Notes: a model not told the origin generated them from the letters alone. 37,482 bases of DNA from Methanoregula sp. (GCA_026394595.1 JAPKXX010000072.1:1-37482), one strand, 5' to 3'. Counted from the stretch's first letter, positions 1-9,390 are shown. Program-made: numbers and translations.

Positions 1-93
1 AGCCGAACCGCTCTTCTTATCTTTCTTCTGTCCGGAATATCATTTTTCAATAATCTCAGGAATGTATTTTCCTCCCGCAATGGTATTATAAAA

Positions 94-951
94 ATGAAAA
101 CAGCACGCGATGTCAGGGGGCTTATCCGGCTGTTGAACCACAGCGATCCCGATATTCAGTATCACGCTGTGGAGGCGCTCGGGGAGATCGGTGATGCCGG
201 TGCTGTGGAGCCCCTGATCACTCTCATGAAGCACGAGGAGATGAGCGGTGTCCGGTGGAAATCAGCAGAATCACTGGTAAAGATCGGCGCCCCATCTGTT
301 GAACCGCTGATCAGCGTGCTCGAGCACCCGGATAGTGACGTGAGGTGGAAGGCCGTGATCGCCCTTGGTGAAATCAAGGATCCGCGTGCGATTGGACCAC
401 TTATCAGGCAGCTGTCGGACACGGACCGTTTCGTGAAGAGCCGGGTGGCGCATGCACTCGGGATGATCGGAGCGCCTGCGGTGCATCCCCTTATCTGGAC
501 ACTCCGGGAGGGTGATGGCAACCTGAGGTGGGGGGCGGCAATCGCACTTGGCAGGATAAAGGATCCCCAGGCAGTCGAACCGCTGATCCAGGCCCTTGCG
601 GATAAATACGAAAACGTTCGCGCCGAGGCAGCAACTTCGCTTGCTGCAATAGGGAAACCGGCAATTGCGCCCCTGATCTGGTTCCTGAAACATTCAGAGG
701 GGGGTATGCGTATCGAAGTGATGAATGCACTGGGAGAGCTGCATGCCAACGATGCCATCGAACCGCTGGTTCAGATGCTGGAAAAGGCAGATGAAGAGGA
801 GCGTCAGGCCATCGCTGCGACACTCGATACGATTTTGGCACCGTTTGTTAACCGGCTGGCAAAAAGGTTGTGGAACGGTACTGATCCTGAAAGAGGAGGA
901 GACGATACCAGTATTTTAAAAAAATGTGAAGGGGAGAAAAAACCGGTATGA
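94..951 (+). CDS. HEAT-repeat protein (PBS-lyase-type repeats)
   Basis: The 285-residue protein is made almost wholly of about eight helical repeats of roughly 31 residues with the recurring pattern 'AVEPLI...VRWKAAxALGxIxDP' (for example around residues 9-37, 70-100 and 130-160). This is the HEAT/PBS-lyase-like repeat used as a protein-protein scaffold. There is no signal peptide or membrane segment, so it should be cytosolic. The ATG at 94 is the only start that keeps the first repeat whole. Its stop overlaps the next HEAT gene by 4 bases (ATGA), so the two are co-translated. The partner is unknown; phycobilisome-lyase function is not implied. Confidence 0.85.
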   Translation: MKTARDVRGLIRLLNHSDPDIQYHAVEALGEIGDAGAVEPLITLMKHEEMSGVRWKSAESLVKIGAPSVEPLISVLEHPDSDVRWKAVIALGEIKDPRAIGPLIRQLSDTDRFVKSRVAHALGMIGAPAVHPLIWTLREGDGNLRWGAAIALGRIKDPQAVEPLIQALADKYENVRAEAATSLAAIGKPAIAPLIWFLKHSEGGMRIEVMNALGELHANDAIEPLVQMLEKADEEERQAIAATLDTILAPFVNRLAKRLWNGTDPERGGDDTSILKKCEGEKKPV

Positions 952-1466
952 CAACAAATGAGATTATAACCACGCTGATTTCCACATTCCGCGACCCTTC
1001 GATTGATATACGGCACGATGCGGTAATGAACCTGGCCGCGTGCGGCACGCGTGCGGTTGCCCCCCTCGTCAAAGCGATGCAGGAGGCAACGGATTCTGAC
1101 ATGAGATGGTATGCTGCAACCGCGCTTGCACGGATTGGTGAGCCGGCTGTAACCCCCCTTCTTGCTGCGATGAATAAGGATCGCAACCGGGATTTCAGGA
1201 AATATGCTGCCGCAGCGCTGGGCGGGATTGGAGCTCCTGCGATTGAACCAATTATCGAAGCGATGGCGGTTGATGACCGTGAACTGCGAGGCTTTCTCTC
1301 GCTTGCCCTTTGCAGGATTGGAACGCCGGCAATCGGTCCCCTGACACGGTGTCTTGAAAGCAACGATGAGATGATCAAATCCTGTGCGGCACTTACGCTC
1401 TGGCAGATGGGAGAGGAAGGGCTCAATGCGGTGATCCAGAAAGTGCAGCAGGAAAAAACCGAATAA
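948..1466 (+). CDS. HEAT-repeat protein, second of a tandem pair
   Basis: A 172-residue protein of about five HEAT/PBS-lyase-like repeats, with motifs such as 'MRWYAATALARIGEPAV' and 'FRKYAAAALGGIGAPAI'. It starts inside the stop of the upstream HEAT gene and is probably translationally coupled to it. The two proteins are clearly related, so the pair looks like a local duplication that diverged in length. It ends 91 bases before polC on the same strand, but polC has its own TATA-like element. No catalytic motif is visible; a scaffold role is inferred. Confidence 0.83.
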   Translation: MTTNEIITTLISTFRDPSIDIRHDAVMNLAACGTRAVAPLVKAMQEATDSDMRWYAATALARIGEPAVTPLLAAMNKDRNRDFRKYAAAALGGIGAPAIEPIIEAMAVDDRELRGFLSLALCRIGTPAIGPLTRCLESNDEMIKSCAALTLWQMGEEGLNAVIQKVQQEKTE

Positions 1467-1526
1467 CCCCTCACCACCCCTCTTTGTCCGGCAGCCCCCT
1501 GTCTTCAGTTGAAACGAGAACCGAAC

Positions 1527-1535
1527 AGATAAATC
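1527..1535 (+). promoter_or_regulatory. TATA-like box for polC
   Basis: The element agataaatc lies about 25-30 bases before the ATG at 1558 with no clear Shine-Dalgarno between, which suggests a leaderless or near-leaderless transcript. Assigned by eye. Confidence 0.35.
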
Positions 1536-1557
1536 TCCCCGTGCCTATGTTTCCGGT

Positions 1558-4500
1558 ATGCTGCAGCTCTCAGCGACAATGAAGGAGTACGAAACAACAC
1601 TCCGGACTGCGCTTGACACAGCTATCACTATCGCACGGGCAGCGCGTTCCCGCGGTCTCGACCCTTCTCTTGATGTAGAGATCCCTGTTGCAAGCGACCT
1701 AGCTGACCGTGTTGAGGCGCTTCTTGGCATCAGGGGGGTGGCAGAGCGTATACGCGAGCTGGAGCAGCAGATGTCCCGTGACGAGGTGGCTCTCCGTATT
1801 GGCGACGATTTCGTGCAGCGGCGGTTTGGAGAGAAAGACCGGGAACAGATCCTCGATCATGCAATACGCACCGCAATGGCGCTTTTAACCGAGGGGGTTG
1901 TTGCAGCGCCGACAGAAGGTATTGCAAAAATCGGGATCGGAAAGAACGATGACGGGAGCGAATATCTGAAGATATATTATGCCGGGCCGATCCGGAGTGC
2001 CGGTGGAACGGCGCAGGCACTCTCAGTACTTGTTGGGGATTACGTACGGCGGGCACTGGGCATCAACCGGTATATTCCCCGGCAGGTGGAGGTCGAACGC
2101 TACATCGAGGAGATCCGGCAGTACAACAGCATCATGAATCTCCAGTACCTGCCCAGCGAGCAGGAAATACGGCTTATTGTAACGAATTGTCCTGTCTGTA
2201 TCGATGGTGAAGCAACTGAGCAGGAAGAGGTTGCAGGCTACCGGAACCTCGAACGTATTGAGACCAATTCGGTGCGGGGCGGCATGGCGCTCGTGCTTGC
2301 GGAGGGGATTGCCGGAAAAGCCGCGAAGCTGCAGAAAAACGTCGACAAAATGAAGATGGATGGCTGGGAATGGCTTGACCAGCTGATTGGTGGCTCAACG
2401 AGAGGAAATTCCGACGAAGAGAACGGGGGTATCAAACCAAGGGACAAGTACCTCCGGGATCTCATCGGGGGAAGGCCTGTCTTCTCCCACCCGATGCGTA
2501 AAGGTGGATTCCGGCTGCGCTATGGTCGGTCCCGCAACACCGGTTATGCCGCTGCGGGACTAAACCCGGCTACTATGCATATCCTCGGCGATTTCCTTGC
2601 CGTCGGGACACAGATGAAGATCGAACGGCCCGGCAAAGCGTGCGGTGTGGTCCCGGTTGATTCGATCCAGGGACCGACGGTCCGTTTGAAGAATGGGGAC
2701 GTTCTGCGCATTGATGATGAAACATCGGCAGTACAGATTGCTCCCGAGATCGAACGGATCCTTGACGTCGGTGAGATTCTCATCTCATTTGGTGAATTTC
2801 TGGAGAACAACCATGTGCTTGTCCCTCCTGCGTATTGTGACGAATGGTGGCTTCTTGAAGGCGGGAAGAGGCGACCGAATGACGAAATCGAAGCAATCGC
2901 GTTTTCGCAGAACGGCGCGTTTTTGCATCCCGATTATACATATTTGTGGGACGATCTCACCTGCGACCAGATCAGATGGCTTGCTGAAATGACCTCGGAA
3001 AAGGGAAGGATTGAGGATGGGCAGCTGGTAATCTCAGATAATTCCACACTTAAAAACCTGCTGGAGGAGCTCCTCCTTCCCCACATTCTCCGTGACGGAT
3101 TGATCCGGATCATGGTATACCGTGTCTTCATAGCATGCCTCGGACTCGATGAATATCTGAAAAAAAAGACAGTCTGGGACTCCCAAGTCCCTGCGGACCC
3201 TCTTACCCTTGTGATGCACCTGAGCGGGTTTATGATGCGGTCGAGGGCAGGGACACGGATCGGGGGGCGCATGGGGCGACCTGGCAAGTCTAAACCAAGA
3301 AAGATGAATCCCCCGCCTCATATCCTGTTTCCGCTCGGGGAATCCGGGGGATCACGGCGCTCATTTCAGGAAGCCTCTATTCATACGCCGGAATCCGATG
3401 CAGACTTTGTTGGGATTGATATTCAAAAGGAAGGGGGGATCATCGAGATTGATATAGGCAGGCGCAGGTGCCCTTCCTGTGGAGAAGTGACCTTCAAAAA
3501 CCGGTGCGACAAGTGCATTACCCACACGGTCCCGGTTTTCACCTGTCCGAAATGCAAAAGGGAGACCGACCATATACGCTGTCCCGGGTGCAATGTACCC
3601 ACCACTTGCCTGCAGAGAGTCACCCTGAACGTAAAGGACGAATATTTCCGGGCGATGGAGCGGCTGGGGCTGAAACCTGACAGCATTCCCCTCGTAAAAG
3701 GTGTCAAAGGGGTCATATCTAGGGAAAAGACCGTGGAAGCGCTCGATAAAGGGATTCTTCGGGCTCAGCAGGAGATCTTTGTATTTAAAGATGGCACTAC
3801 ACGGTTCGACATGATCGACCTCCCGCTTACACATATCTGTCCTGAAGAAGTGGGCGTTGATATAGCAACGCTACGCAGTCTGGGATACGAGAAGGATATC
3901 CATGGCAGTGATCTTCTGGACGTTTCCCAGATTCTCGAGCTGCGCCCGCAGGATATCCTGGTCTCAGAATCCTGTGCTGATTATATGGTGAAAGTAGCGC
4001 AGTTCATCGATAACCTGCTCGTCAAATTTTACGGGCTCTCCCCCTTTTATCATATCACAACCCGAAACCACCTCCTCGGACACCTTGTCATCGGACTCGC
4101 TCCGCATACCAGTGCCGGGGTCCTCGGTCGTATCATTGGTTTTACGAGGGCAAACGTTGGCTATGCTCATCCATTTTTCCATGCTGCGAAACGCCGAAAC
4201 TGCTTCTTTGGGGATACCGAGATCGAGGTATATGATAGCAGGCGCTGGAAGGTAACTCCTATCCGCCGTTTTGTGCTGGAAAACTTTGACGTTAGCACAC
4301 CCGGTATCGACCGACTTGGGACGTATTATTCAGATCCAACCCAATCATGGTACACCAGAACGGTGGATTCCCACGGCATCCTGCATATACGGCAGATCAC
4401 ATCGGTTTCGATCCACCGGTCACCCAAAGTACTCATAAGGTTCACCACGGCAAGGGGAAAGGAACTCGTAGTTACTCCAGACCATGCAATGCTGCTCTGG

Positions 4501-5469
4501 GACACAGATTACCTGCGCAAGATCAGGGCAGTCGAACTGAGGGTGGGTGATGCAGTGCCCGTCTTTGAAACCGGTGGAAACCTGATTAGCGATCGGATTA
4601 CAGCAGCAGAAACAATCCCCGCACTGGATGAACGGGTCTATTGCCTTACTGTGGCTGAAGACCATACGCTGGTTGCAAACGGGATCTTTACCGGACAGTG
4701 CGATGGGGATGAGGATTGCATCATGCTTCTTCTTGACGGGCTTCTTAACTTCTCCCGTTCGTTTTTACCAGAATCCCGCGGCGGTTCCATGGACGCTCCT
4801 CTAGTGCTGACGAGCCGGATCGATCCGGCAGAGATCGATAAGGAGAGCCTGAATGTTGATGTATGTTCCGGGTACCCTCTCGAGATGTACCTGGCGACAC
4901 TGCGGTTTGCAAAACCAAAAGAGGTTGAATCCCTTATCGACCGCGTTGAGCGAAGGCTTGGTACCCCGGCACAACTCGAGGGTTTTCTCTTCACTCATAA
5001 CACGTCGGATATTTCAGCGGGACCAATTGAATCAACCTATACACAGCTTAAGACGATGCTTGAAAAGCTTGAGGCAGAGTTGTCTCTTGCTGAGCGGATC
5101 CGAGCGGTGGATGCCGATGATGTTGCGGAGCGTGTGCTGACCACCCATTTCATCCGTGATCTCACCGGGAATCTCTCCGCGTTCTCAAAGCAGAAATTCC
5201 GTTGTACGAAGTGCAATACGATATATCGAAGGATGCCCCTTGCAGGTAAGTGCACGAAATTCCGGGGCAGGGGGATCTGTAATGGCAACATTGTTCCTAC
5301 CGTCCATGAAGGATCCGTGAAAAAGTATCTCGAGATGTCCAAAGAGCTGTGCAAAAAATACCGTGTTTCGGAATATACCCGCCAGCGTGTCGAAATGCTC
5401 GATCTTGCGATTACTTCCACGTTCGGGACGGAAAAGCACCAGCAGCTCGGGCTTGCTGATTTTATGTAA
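1558..5469 (+). CDS. polC: DNA polymerase D large subunit DP2, intein-containing precursor
   Basis: Catalytic subunit of the archaeal replicative polymerase PolD. The precursor is 1303 residues; removing the 166-residue intein leaves 1137, the usual DP2 size. Visible landmarks are the N-terminal region with '[15 protein letters not shown]' (about residue 143), zinc-binding Cys pairs from residue 638 (CPSC...CDKC) and again soon after (CPKC...CPGC), the active-site acidic motif CDGDED (residues 1048-1053) and a C-terminal zinc motif from residue 1216 (CTKC). The start at 1558 fits the family pattern of a short N-terminal 'LSxxMKxYxxxL' segment; the ATG at 1579 is the alternative. The small subunit DP1 is not in the window. 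Confidence 0.97.
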   Translation: MLQLSATMKEYETTLRTALDTAITIARAARSRGLDPSLDVEIPVASDLADRVEALLGIRGVAERIRELEQQMSRDEVALRIGDDFVQRRFGEKDREQILDHAIRTAMALLTEGVVAAPTEGIAKIGIGKNDDGSEYLKIYYAGPIRSAGGTAQALSVLVGDYVRRALGINRYIPRQVEVERYIEEIRQYNSIMNLQYLPSEQEIRLIVTNCPVCIDGEATEQEEVAGYRNLERIETNSVRGGMALVLAEGIAGKAAKLQKNVDKMKMDGWEWLDQLIGGSTRGNSDEENGGIKPRDKYLRDLIGGRPVFSHPMRKGGFRLRYGRSRNTGYAAAGLNPATMHILGDFLAVGTQMKIERPGKACGVVPVDSIQGPTVRLKNGDVLRIDDETSAVQIAPEIERILDVGEILISFGEFLENNHVLVPPAYCDEWWLLEGGKRRPNDEIEAIAFSQNGAFLHPDYTYLWDDLTCDQIRWLAEMTSEKGRIEDGQLVISDNSTLKNLLEELLLPHILRDGLIRIMVYRVFIACLGLDEYLKKKTVWDSQVPADPLTLVMHLSGFMMRSRAGTRIGGRMGRPGKSKPRKMNPPPHILFPLGESGGSRRSFQEASIHTPESDADFVGIDIQKEGGIIEIDIGRRRCPSCGEVTFKNRCDKCITHTVPVFTCPKCKRETDHIRCPGCNVPTTCLQRVTLNVKDEYFRAMERLGLKPDSIPLVKGVKGVISREKTVEALDKGILRAQQEIFVFKDGTTRFDMIDLPLTHICPEEVGVDIATLRSLGYEKDIHGSDLLDVSQILELRPQDILVSESCADYMVKVAQFIDNLLVKFYGLSPFYHITTRNHLLGHLVIGLAPHTSAGVLGRIIGFTRANVGYAHPFFHAAKRRNCFFGDTEIEVYDSRRWKVTPIRRFVLENFDVSTPGIDRLGTYYSDPTQSWYTRTVDSHGILHIRQITSVSIHRSPKVLIRFTTARGKELVVTPDHAMLLWDTDYLRKIRAVELRVGDAVPVFETGGNLISDRITAAETIPALDERVYCLTVAEDHTLVANGIFTGQCDGDEDCIMLLLDGLLNFSRSFLPESRGGSMDAPLVLTSRIDPAEIDKESLNVDVCSGYPLEMYLATLRFAKPKEVESLIDRVERRLGTPAQLEGFLFTHNTSDISAGPIESTYTQLKTMLEKLEAELSLAERIRAVDADDVAERVLTTHFIRDLTGNLSAFSKQKFRCTKCNTIYRRMPLAGKCTKFRGRGICNGNIVPTVHEGSVKKYLEMSKELCKKYRVSEYTRQRVEMLDLAITSTFGTEKHQQLGLADFM
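4201..4698 (+). other. Mini-intein (166 aa) in the DP2 active-site motif
   Basis: The reading frame is interrupted between Asn881 and the Cys of CDGDED. Block A is [10 protein letters not shown] (Cys1 at residue 882), block B is '[11 protein letters not shown]' with the T..H pair, and the C-terminal blocks read '[21 protein letters not shown]' followed by Cys+1 at 1048. At 166 residues there is no room for a homing endonuclease and no LAGLIDADG motif is seen. The last intein residue is Gln rather than Asn, and the usual penultimate His is Gly. A C-terminal Gln is known from the Pyrococcus PolII intein at the same site. Splicing is needed to rebuild the catalytic site. Confidence 0.95.
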
Positions 5470-5507
5470 AATTTACACCACTCACCAGGAATTGCGGTTT
5501 GGGACGG

Positions 5508-5517
5508 TTTTTCCCTT
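5508..5517 (+). terminator. Possible U-rich terminator after polC
   Basis: A short T-tract (tttttccctt) lies about 40 bases past the polC stop. Archaeal transcription can end at such U-tracts without a hairpin. The rest of the 200-base gap to the tRNA shows no convincing gene. Confidence 0.3.
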
Positions 5518-5669
5518 TAGATATTATACAATTTCCACCACGAAATTCTCGCACTTCAGGTTCGGGGTGCCTATCTATCAGGAATGCATTGAAGGCATAA
5601 TCAGGCAATTCAGGATAATTATTTCAAAACTCAAAGCCTTTTACTATCCTACACCAAATTAGTGTCTGA

Positions 5670-5754
5670 GCGAGGGTATCTAAGCCTGGTCAACAGAGAC
5701 GGACTCAAGATCCGTTCCAGAAGTGGTTCGCGGGTTCAAATCCCTCCCCTCGCA
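5670..5754 (+). tRNA. tRNA-Leu (anticodon CAA)
   Basis: The acceptor stem GCGAGGG (5670-5676) pairs with CCCTCGC (5747-5753), followed by discriminator A. The D arm contains AGCCTGGTC; the anticodon arm is ACGGA-CTCAAGA-TCCGT, giving anticodon CAA for UUG codons. A long variable arm, as in all tRNA-Leu, precedes a T arm with GTTCAAAT; that stem has one mismatch as drawn (GCGGG with CCCTC). CCA is not encoded and there is no intron. The 85-base length is normal for class II tRNA. Confidence 0.95.
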
Positions 5755-5778
5755 TTATTTTTTGGATATTTTTTTGTT
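5755..5778 (+). terminator. U-rich terminator after tRNA-Leu
   Basis: Two T-runs (attttttgg and atttttttg) directly follow the tRNA 3' end, typical of archaeal stable-RNA termination. Confidence 0.6.
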
Positions 5779-5790
5779 TGTCGGGCATTA

Positions 5791-5820
5791 TATCAGGATT
5801 GTTTATGCTAGTATCAGGAT
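5791..5820 (+). repeat. Direct repeat tatcaggat x2, 21 bases apart
   Basis: The 9-mer tatcaggat occurs at 5791-5799 and 5812-5820, about two helical turns apart, 50 bases upstream of the Shine-Dalgarno of the broken aIF-1A gene. It could be a remnant operator or chance in AT-rich DNA. Confidence 0.3.
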
Positions 5821-5885
5821 AAAAAAAACCAAAAAATTGAGCAGATAGTGCGTATATCGTGTGTTAATAGAAAGGAGCGGTTCTA

Positions 5886-6208
5886 CTGACAGAAAAAAAA
5901 CCCTCAATGGTGAAGAACGATCGGAATCAACCGGTGAAATCATATGGGTAAAACTCCCCCAGAAACGAAACCGGGAGATGTTTGGTTGTGCTGAATTGAT
6001 GATGGGTGCAAACCACATCCGGGTCCGGTGTTTCGATGGCGTCACCCGCACGGGAAGGATCAAGGGCAAGATTAAGAAAAAGGTCTGGATTCGTTAAGGG
6101 GACATCCTGATTGTAATACCCTGGAACTTTCAGGATGAAAAATGCGATATCATCTATAGGTATACCGGGCCACAGGTGGAGTGGTTTCGGAGAAATAATT
6201 ATCTCTGA
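5886..6208 (+). pseudogene. Broken translation initiation factor aIF-1A
   Basis: The body encodes a clear aIF-1A/eIF1A OB-fold: 'GANHIRVRCFDGVTRTGRI' and 'KGKIKKKVWIR', then an in-frame TAA (6095-6097) where the family has Glu (VWIREGD), then 36 intact codons, '[15 protein letters not shown]' to '[11 protein letters not shown]', ending at TGA 6206-6208. At the 5' end there is a strong Shine-Dalgarno AAAGGAG (5871-5877), but 8 bases later a CTG (5886) sits where ATG is expected. That CTG is one base out of frame with the body; adding one A to the A8 run at 5893-5900 joins it to the body as (M)TEKKTLNGEE. Three lesions suggest a decaying extra copy. The factor is universal, so an intact paralogue should exist elsewhere. 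Confidence 0.85.
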
Positions 6209-6257
6209 ACTTACTCTCTTTTAAAAAATTACTGAAAAGTGAAGAATTTTTTTGCTA

Positions 6258-7040
6258 TTACAGGCCTTTGATCATGATATCATAACGCTTAATCACAAGC
6301 GTGTCCGTGGTAGGCAGCTTATAGGTACCGGGGGGATTCTCGATCCATTTTAACGAATTTGTGATATAATTATGCCAAGCCACCGAGAAATTATTAGCCG
6401 GATCGGGCACATATGTGACGGTAACTTGGTTCGCAGGTGTCGAGATCTCCGTATAGTTGGTTTCTGAAAGCTGCATGCGAACGGTCCCAACACCCGCCTG
6501 TGACATCATTTCTGTTGAATTAATACCTATCAGGTAGATAACCGAAGTTGTTTTTGAGGTGATTGGATCGGTGTCGCTGAACCATCGGGGTTCGGCAAGC
6601 ATCACCGAACCGGTTTCGTACATCGGCCGTGTGATCACTGCCCCGTTTTCAATTGTAATAATCTGCTGGGCACTTACCGATTCATACTGAAGTTGTCCCG
6701 GATTGAAGGTAGTGATAGGGCCACTGAGATCTGCTATTGTGAACGAAGGTGTGGGGTTGAAGGTTGTGTTATAAACGGTGAGAAATCCCCCACCGACTTT
6801 GAGTGAGGTTTCCTTGTATGGTACACTCTTGTAGGTCAGGCTCTTTATGTCGTTCTGCAGAACGATCATATTCTTTTCCATGATCCGCTCATCAGCATTC
6901 GTTTGGGTCTGAAGGAGAATTGGATATCCGTAGAGCGTGACAAGCCCGATTCCTACAATAACCAGAGTGAATATTAACATAAAGCCAATGGCTTCAGATA
7001 CACCTCGCTCATCTCTTTCCAGATTGTTACATAACCTCAT
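6258..7040 (-). CDS. Archaeal pilin-like secreted protein (last gene of operon)
   Basis: A 260-residue protein whose N-terminus reads DERG-VSEAIGFMLIF: a class III (prepilin-peptidase) signal with likely cleavage after Gly13, followed by one hydrophobic helix (about 17-38) and a long Thr/Asn-rich beta-type ectodomain with several NxT/S sequons. This matches the architecture of archaeal type IV pilin-like proteins found in small surface-protein clusters of haloarchaea and Methanomicrobia. The start directly abuts the previous gene (shared base 7040). A pseudopilin or minor pilin role on the outer cell surface is inferred; the exact family number is not assigned. Confidence 0.8.
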   Translation of the reverse strand: MRLCNNLERDERGVSEAIGFMLIFTLVIVGIGLVTLYGYPILLQTQTNADERIMEKNMIVLQNDIKSLTYKSVPYKETSLKVGGGFLTVYNTTFNPTPSFTIADLSGPITTFNPGQLQYESVSAQQIITIENGAVITRPMYETGSVMLAEPRWFSDTDPITSKTTSVIYLIGINSTEMMSQAGVGTVRMQLSETNYTEISTPANQVTVTYVPDPANNFSVAWHNYITNSLKWIENPPGTYKLPTTDTLVIKRYDIMIKGL

Positions 7041-7492
7041 CAGAAACCCCCGGAATCATAGCTAATCTTGTTCATGCCCCGACCTGTTGTGTTCCCCATA
7101 ACGCCACGCGTTGCCCCAATTCCGGCGAGCGATACTTTACTGTAAATATAGTCGCGGGAGACCGTTACGTCCTGGTCGGTGGGTTTTATACCCTGCCCAA
7201 TCTCGACAAAATAGTCCTTGCCTGCCACATCATCAGGGAGATCAATAAAAGTGGAAATTGTACCATTATACGGGGCAGTGACATACACATCGACGATGCG
7301 GGCACTTATACCATTGCCAATATCGGTAAAAGCAGAAGAACTCACCTGATCAGCCGGCCCTTCCATGATATTGGTGTTCACCAACAGCATCATCACGACC
7401 ATGAGAAACATGAGGATGCCGCTGATCATAACGTATTCGATTAGGTTCGCAACCCCTGCATCAGCCTTTCGATTAATAATTTGTTGTTTCAT
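7040..7492 (-). CDS. Archaeal pilin-like protein, 150 aa
   Basis: The N-terminus KADAG-VANLIEYVMISG resembles a class III signal with cleavage after Gly13 and a Glu shortly after, as in type IV pilins. One hydrophobic helix (about residues 18-42) follows, then a small ectodomain with 'NGISARIVDVYVTAPYNGT'. It overlaps the upstream gene by 20 bases and touches the downstream one. The short length suggests a minor pilin or pseudopilin. No enzyme motif is seen. Confidence 0.78.
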   Translation of the reverse strand: MKQQIINRKADAGVANLIEYVMISGILMFLMVVMMLLVNTNIMEGPADQVSSSAFTDIGNGISARIVDVYVTAPYNGTISTFIDLPDDVAGKDYFVEIGQGIKPTDQDVTVSRDYIYSKVSLAGIGATRGVMGNTTGRGMNKISYDSGGF

Positions 7493-7844
7493 TGTACGCC
7501 GTCACCCCATTGTTGTAGTGGATATCAATGATCTTTGTATAGGTCGATCCCGGTGGTGCCTGCGTTACCCTGAATGAGACAATTGCATTCTTTCTGGACA
7601 ACGCAATCGAGGAAATATCCTTTTTGACATCATCAAAGTCAGCAGCAACTGTAATTTTGGATGACTGGAGCACCTCGCTTCGAATATCTAGGATATCATT
7701 CTTGGGAAATTCCAGAACCCCTTCTGCCGTTGTCTGACCGACGACAGTTGACTGGTTGATGACAATTCCCAAAAAGAAGAGGGAGAAGCTCACAATAAAT
7801 CCCATGAGCACGATCCATTGCGCATCGTCATTCAATCGCGCCAT
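7473..7844 (-). CDS. Small single-pass pilin-like protein, 123 aa
   Basis: The protein begins MARLNDDAQWIVLMGFIV, a short charged leader then a hydrophobic helix to about residue 30. The remaining ~90 residues form an exported domain. The leader ends in Ala-Gln instead of Gly, so prepilin-peptidase cleavage is less certain than for its neighbours. Overlaps of 20 bases downstream and 13 bases upstream place it firmly in the same transcript. Function unknown beyond the pilin-like context. Confidence 0.75.
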   Translation of the reverse strand: MARLNDDAQWIVLMGFIVSFSLFFLGIVINQSTVVGQTTAEGVLEFPKNDILDIRSEVLQSSKITVAADFDDVKKDISSIALSRKNAIVSFRVTQAPPGSTYTKIIDIHYNNGVTAYNETTNY

Positions 7845-8350
7845 AAGAGCACCTCAACAAGCACCGCCTGAACCCGGTTATCTACCTCTGCGGGCATGCT
7901 CCCCCCTGCTGTATTGTCCACTTGCACCCATTCTGTCACTCGCACTGCATGCTCCCCGCCCGTGGGTTTGCGGGATTCTGTGAAGTGAAACCGGTTTACC
8001 GAAGTTGTCGGGGTGTTACGGTAGTAAACATCGGTGCTGAACTGGAGTATATCGTATGCTCCACCAGTTTTGTTGTTGCAGAACCAGAGAAATGTTTCCC
8101 TGAACCGGTCTGTATCATTATTTTTTATGATGCTCTGGAGGGCACTCTCAGCTGAATCCGCCGACGTGTTGGGGGTGTTCATCATGCGCAATGCATCACT
8201 GCCCAGTTGCTCCAGTTGCATGTCACTGATATGGGTGTCTCCCGGCGTGTATATCGACGTGGTGCTGACAACAATAAATGCGGTCAGGAGCATGATCAAG
8301 CCGGCGGCAAGTCCTTCAATGGTGAAAAGCTGCCCCTCTGAATTTACCAT
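7832..8350 (-). CDS. Pilin-like protein with EGQ-type signal, 172 aa
   Basis: The N-terminus MVNSEGQLFTIEGLAAGLIM has a short leader, a Gly6-Gln7 cleavage candidate and an acidic residue at about +5/+6, the hallmark of type IV pilin signals. It is followed by a hydrophobic segment to about residue 33. The exported part is soluble-looking with 'DMQLEQLGSDALRMMNTPN'. It overlaps both neighbours (13 and 7 bases). The signal closely resembles that of the next upstream gene (DGGNLSIDFLAG), so the two are probably distant relatives. Confidence 0.78.
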   Translation of the reverse strand: MVNSEGQLFTIEGLAAGLIMLLTAFIVVSTTSIYTPGDTHISDMQLEQLGSDALRMMNTPNTSADSAESALQSIIKNNDTDRFRETFLWFCNNKTGGAYDILQFSTDVYYRNTPTTSVNRFHFTESRKPTGGEHAVRVTEWVQVDNTAGGSMPAEVDNRVQAVLVEVLLWRD

Positions 8351-9390
8351 ATAGCCACCTCCAAAACACCCTCTTTTAACTTGGGTTGTGTCACCAGGTT
8401 CGGGTTATAATTATAAGGGTATGGGGTGGTGAAGCTGTTGTTGAAGAAAGTGTCCGTCCGGTCCAGATTGAATGTGTAATTAATATATAAATGCGTGTTG
8501 TCGGTCGCTATGCCATAGAAGAACCCTGCTGGAAATATGACTGATACATTATCAGTGATAAAGGCAGGTAGCAATGTTGGGGTAGTCCCCCCGTCGATAT
8601 AGGCGTTATCAAAGGTACGTACCTGACCAAAGGTTTGTGCAGGGTTCTGCCGATAAATATCGATGGAACTTAGGGTAATTATAGGTGGGGAAGGGTAGAC
8701 CGAAGGGATGAGATTGATATTGTGTGCCTTGCTCAGATTAGTAATGTTCACCATAATCTGGTCCCGCAGGGGATTAATCTGATATGCGATATTTGGTTCG
8801 TCCCCAATCAAATTGGTGCAGTTGAGATGGAAGGAAAAAACATGAGTTGTAACATTATTAGAGACTCCGGAATTTCTAAAATTTGGCGCATTGACGGTCG
8901 CGTTACTCGGATATTTTATCTTTACAAGACGCCGGATATATCCATATCCATCTGGTTTAATATCACCGACAGAATTGTTCATCATTCCATCGAATGTGAC
9001 TAATGAAATATTGAACCGATACGGGCGATCACCAAAGATAACCCGTTGCTGATAATCATCCGGATAGGAAAACGAGGTACTGCAGAAGAACCGCTCTACT
9101 TTGCTTAATTTCAGGATATTTGGGGTGTCTTTTACGATCGTGAGTCCAAAGCGTTCAATCTCGTCTTTTTGAAGGTCATCTTTTATCTCCCAAGGTGGAT
9201 TTGCAGGCATGCCGGGATCTTCTACAAGGATGACCCCGGTTCTATATGCAACCGCATCATAATCGATGGTTCTGCCCTGCGTGTTGATCAGGAGCCCGGG
9301 GATCATGGTCGCCACCCAGATTATCGCGATCATGAAGATGGTCATGCCCGCGAGAAAATCAATGGAGAGGTTTCCCCCATCATCAAGCAT
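8344..9390 (-). CDS. Large pilin-like surface protein, 348 aa
   Basis: The N-terminus MLDDGGNLSIDFLAGMTIFM has a class III-like signal (Gly6-Asn7) and one hydrophobic helix to about residue 33. A long ectodomain follows that is rich in Asn, Thr and aromatic residues, with many N-glycosylation sequons (for example NVTTH, NFRNS, NLTNL-like stretches). It is the largest member of the operon and could be the main subunit or an adhesin-like tip. It overlaps the upstream gene by 8 bases. The coding DNA is visibly AT-richer than housekeeping genes nearby. Confidence 0.78.
   Translation of the reverse strand: MLDDGGNLSIDFLAGMTIFMIAIIWVATMIPGLLINTQGRTIDYDAVAYRTGVILVEDPGMPANPPWEIKDDLQKDEIERFGLTIVKDTPNILKLSKVERFFCSTSFSYPDDYQQRVIFGDRPYRFNISLVTFDGMMNNSVGDIKPDGYGYIRRLVKIKYPSNATVNAPNFRNSGVSNNVTTHVFSFHLNCTNLIGDEPNIAYQINPLRDQIMVNITNLSKAHNINLIPSVYPSPPIITLSSIDIYRQNPAQTFGQVRTFDNAYIDGGTTPTLLPAFITDNVSVIFPAGFFYGIATDNTHLYINYTFNLDRTDTFFNNSFTTPYPYNYNPNLVTQPKLKEGVLEVAIW

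Noticed and set aside
5363-5662. 99-codon plus-strand frame overlapping the end of polC
   Set aside because: Its first third is another frame of polC and the rest is spacer before the tRNA; no start signals.
6095-6097. Programmed stop-codon recoding in aIF-1A
   Set aside because: TAA is not a known pyrrolysine or selenocysteine codon, and the missing start and frame shift upstream make gene decay the simpler reading.
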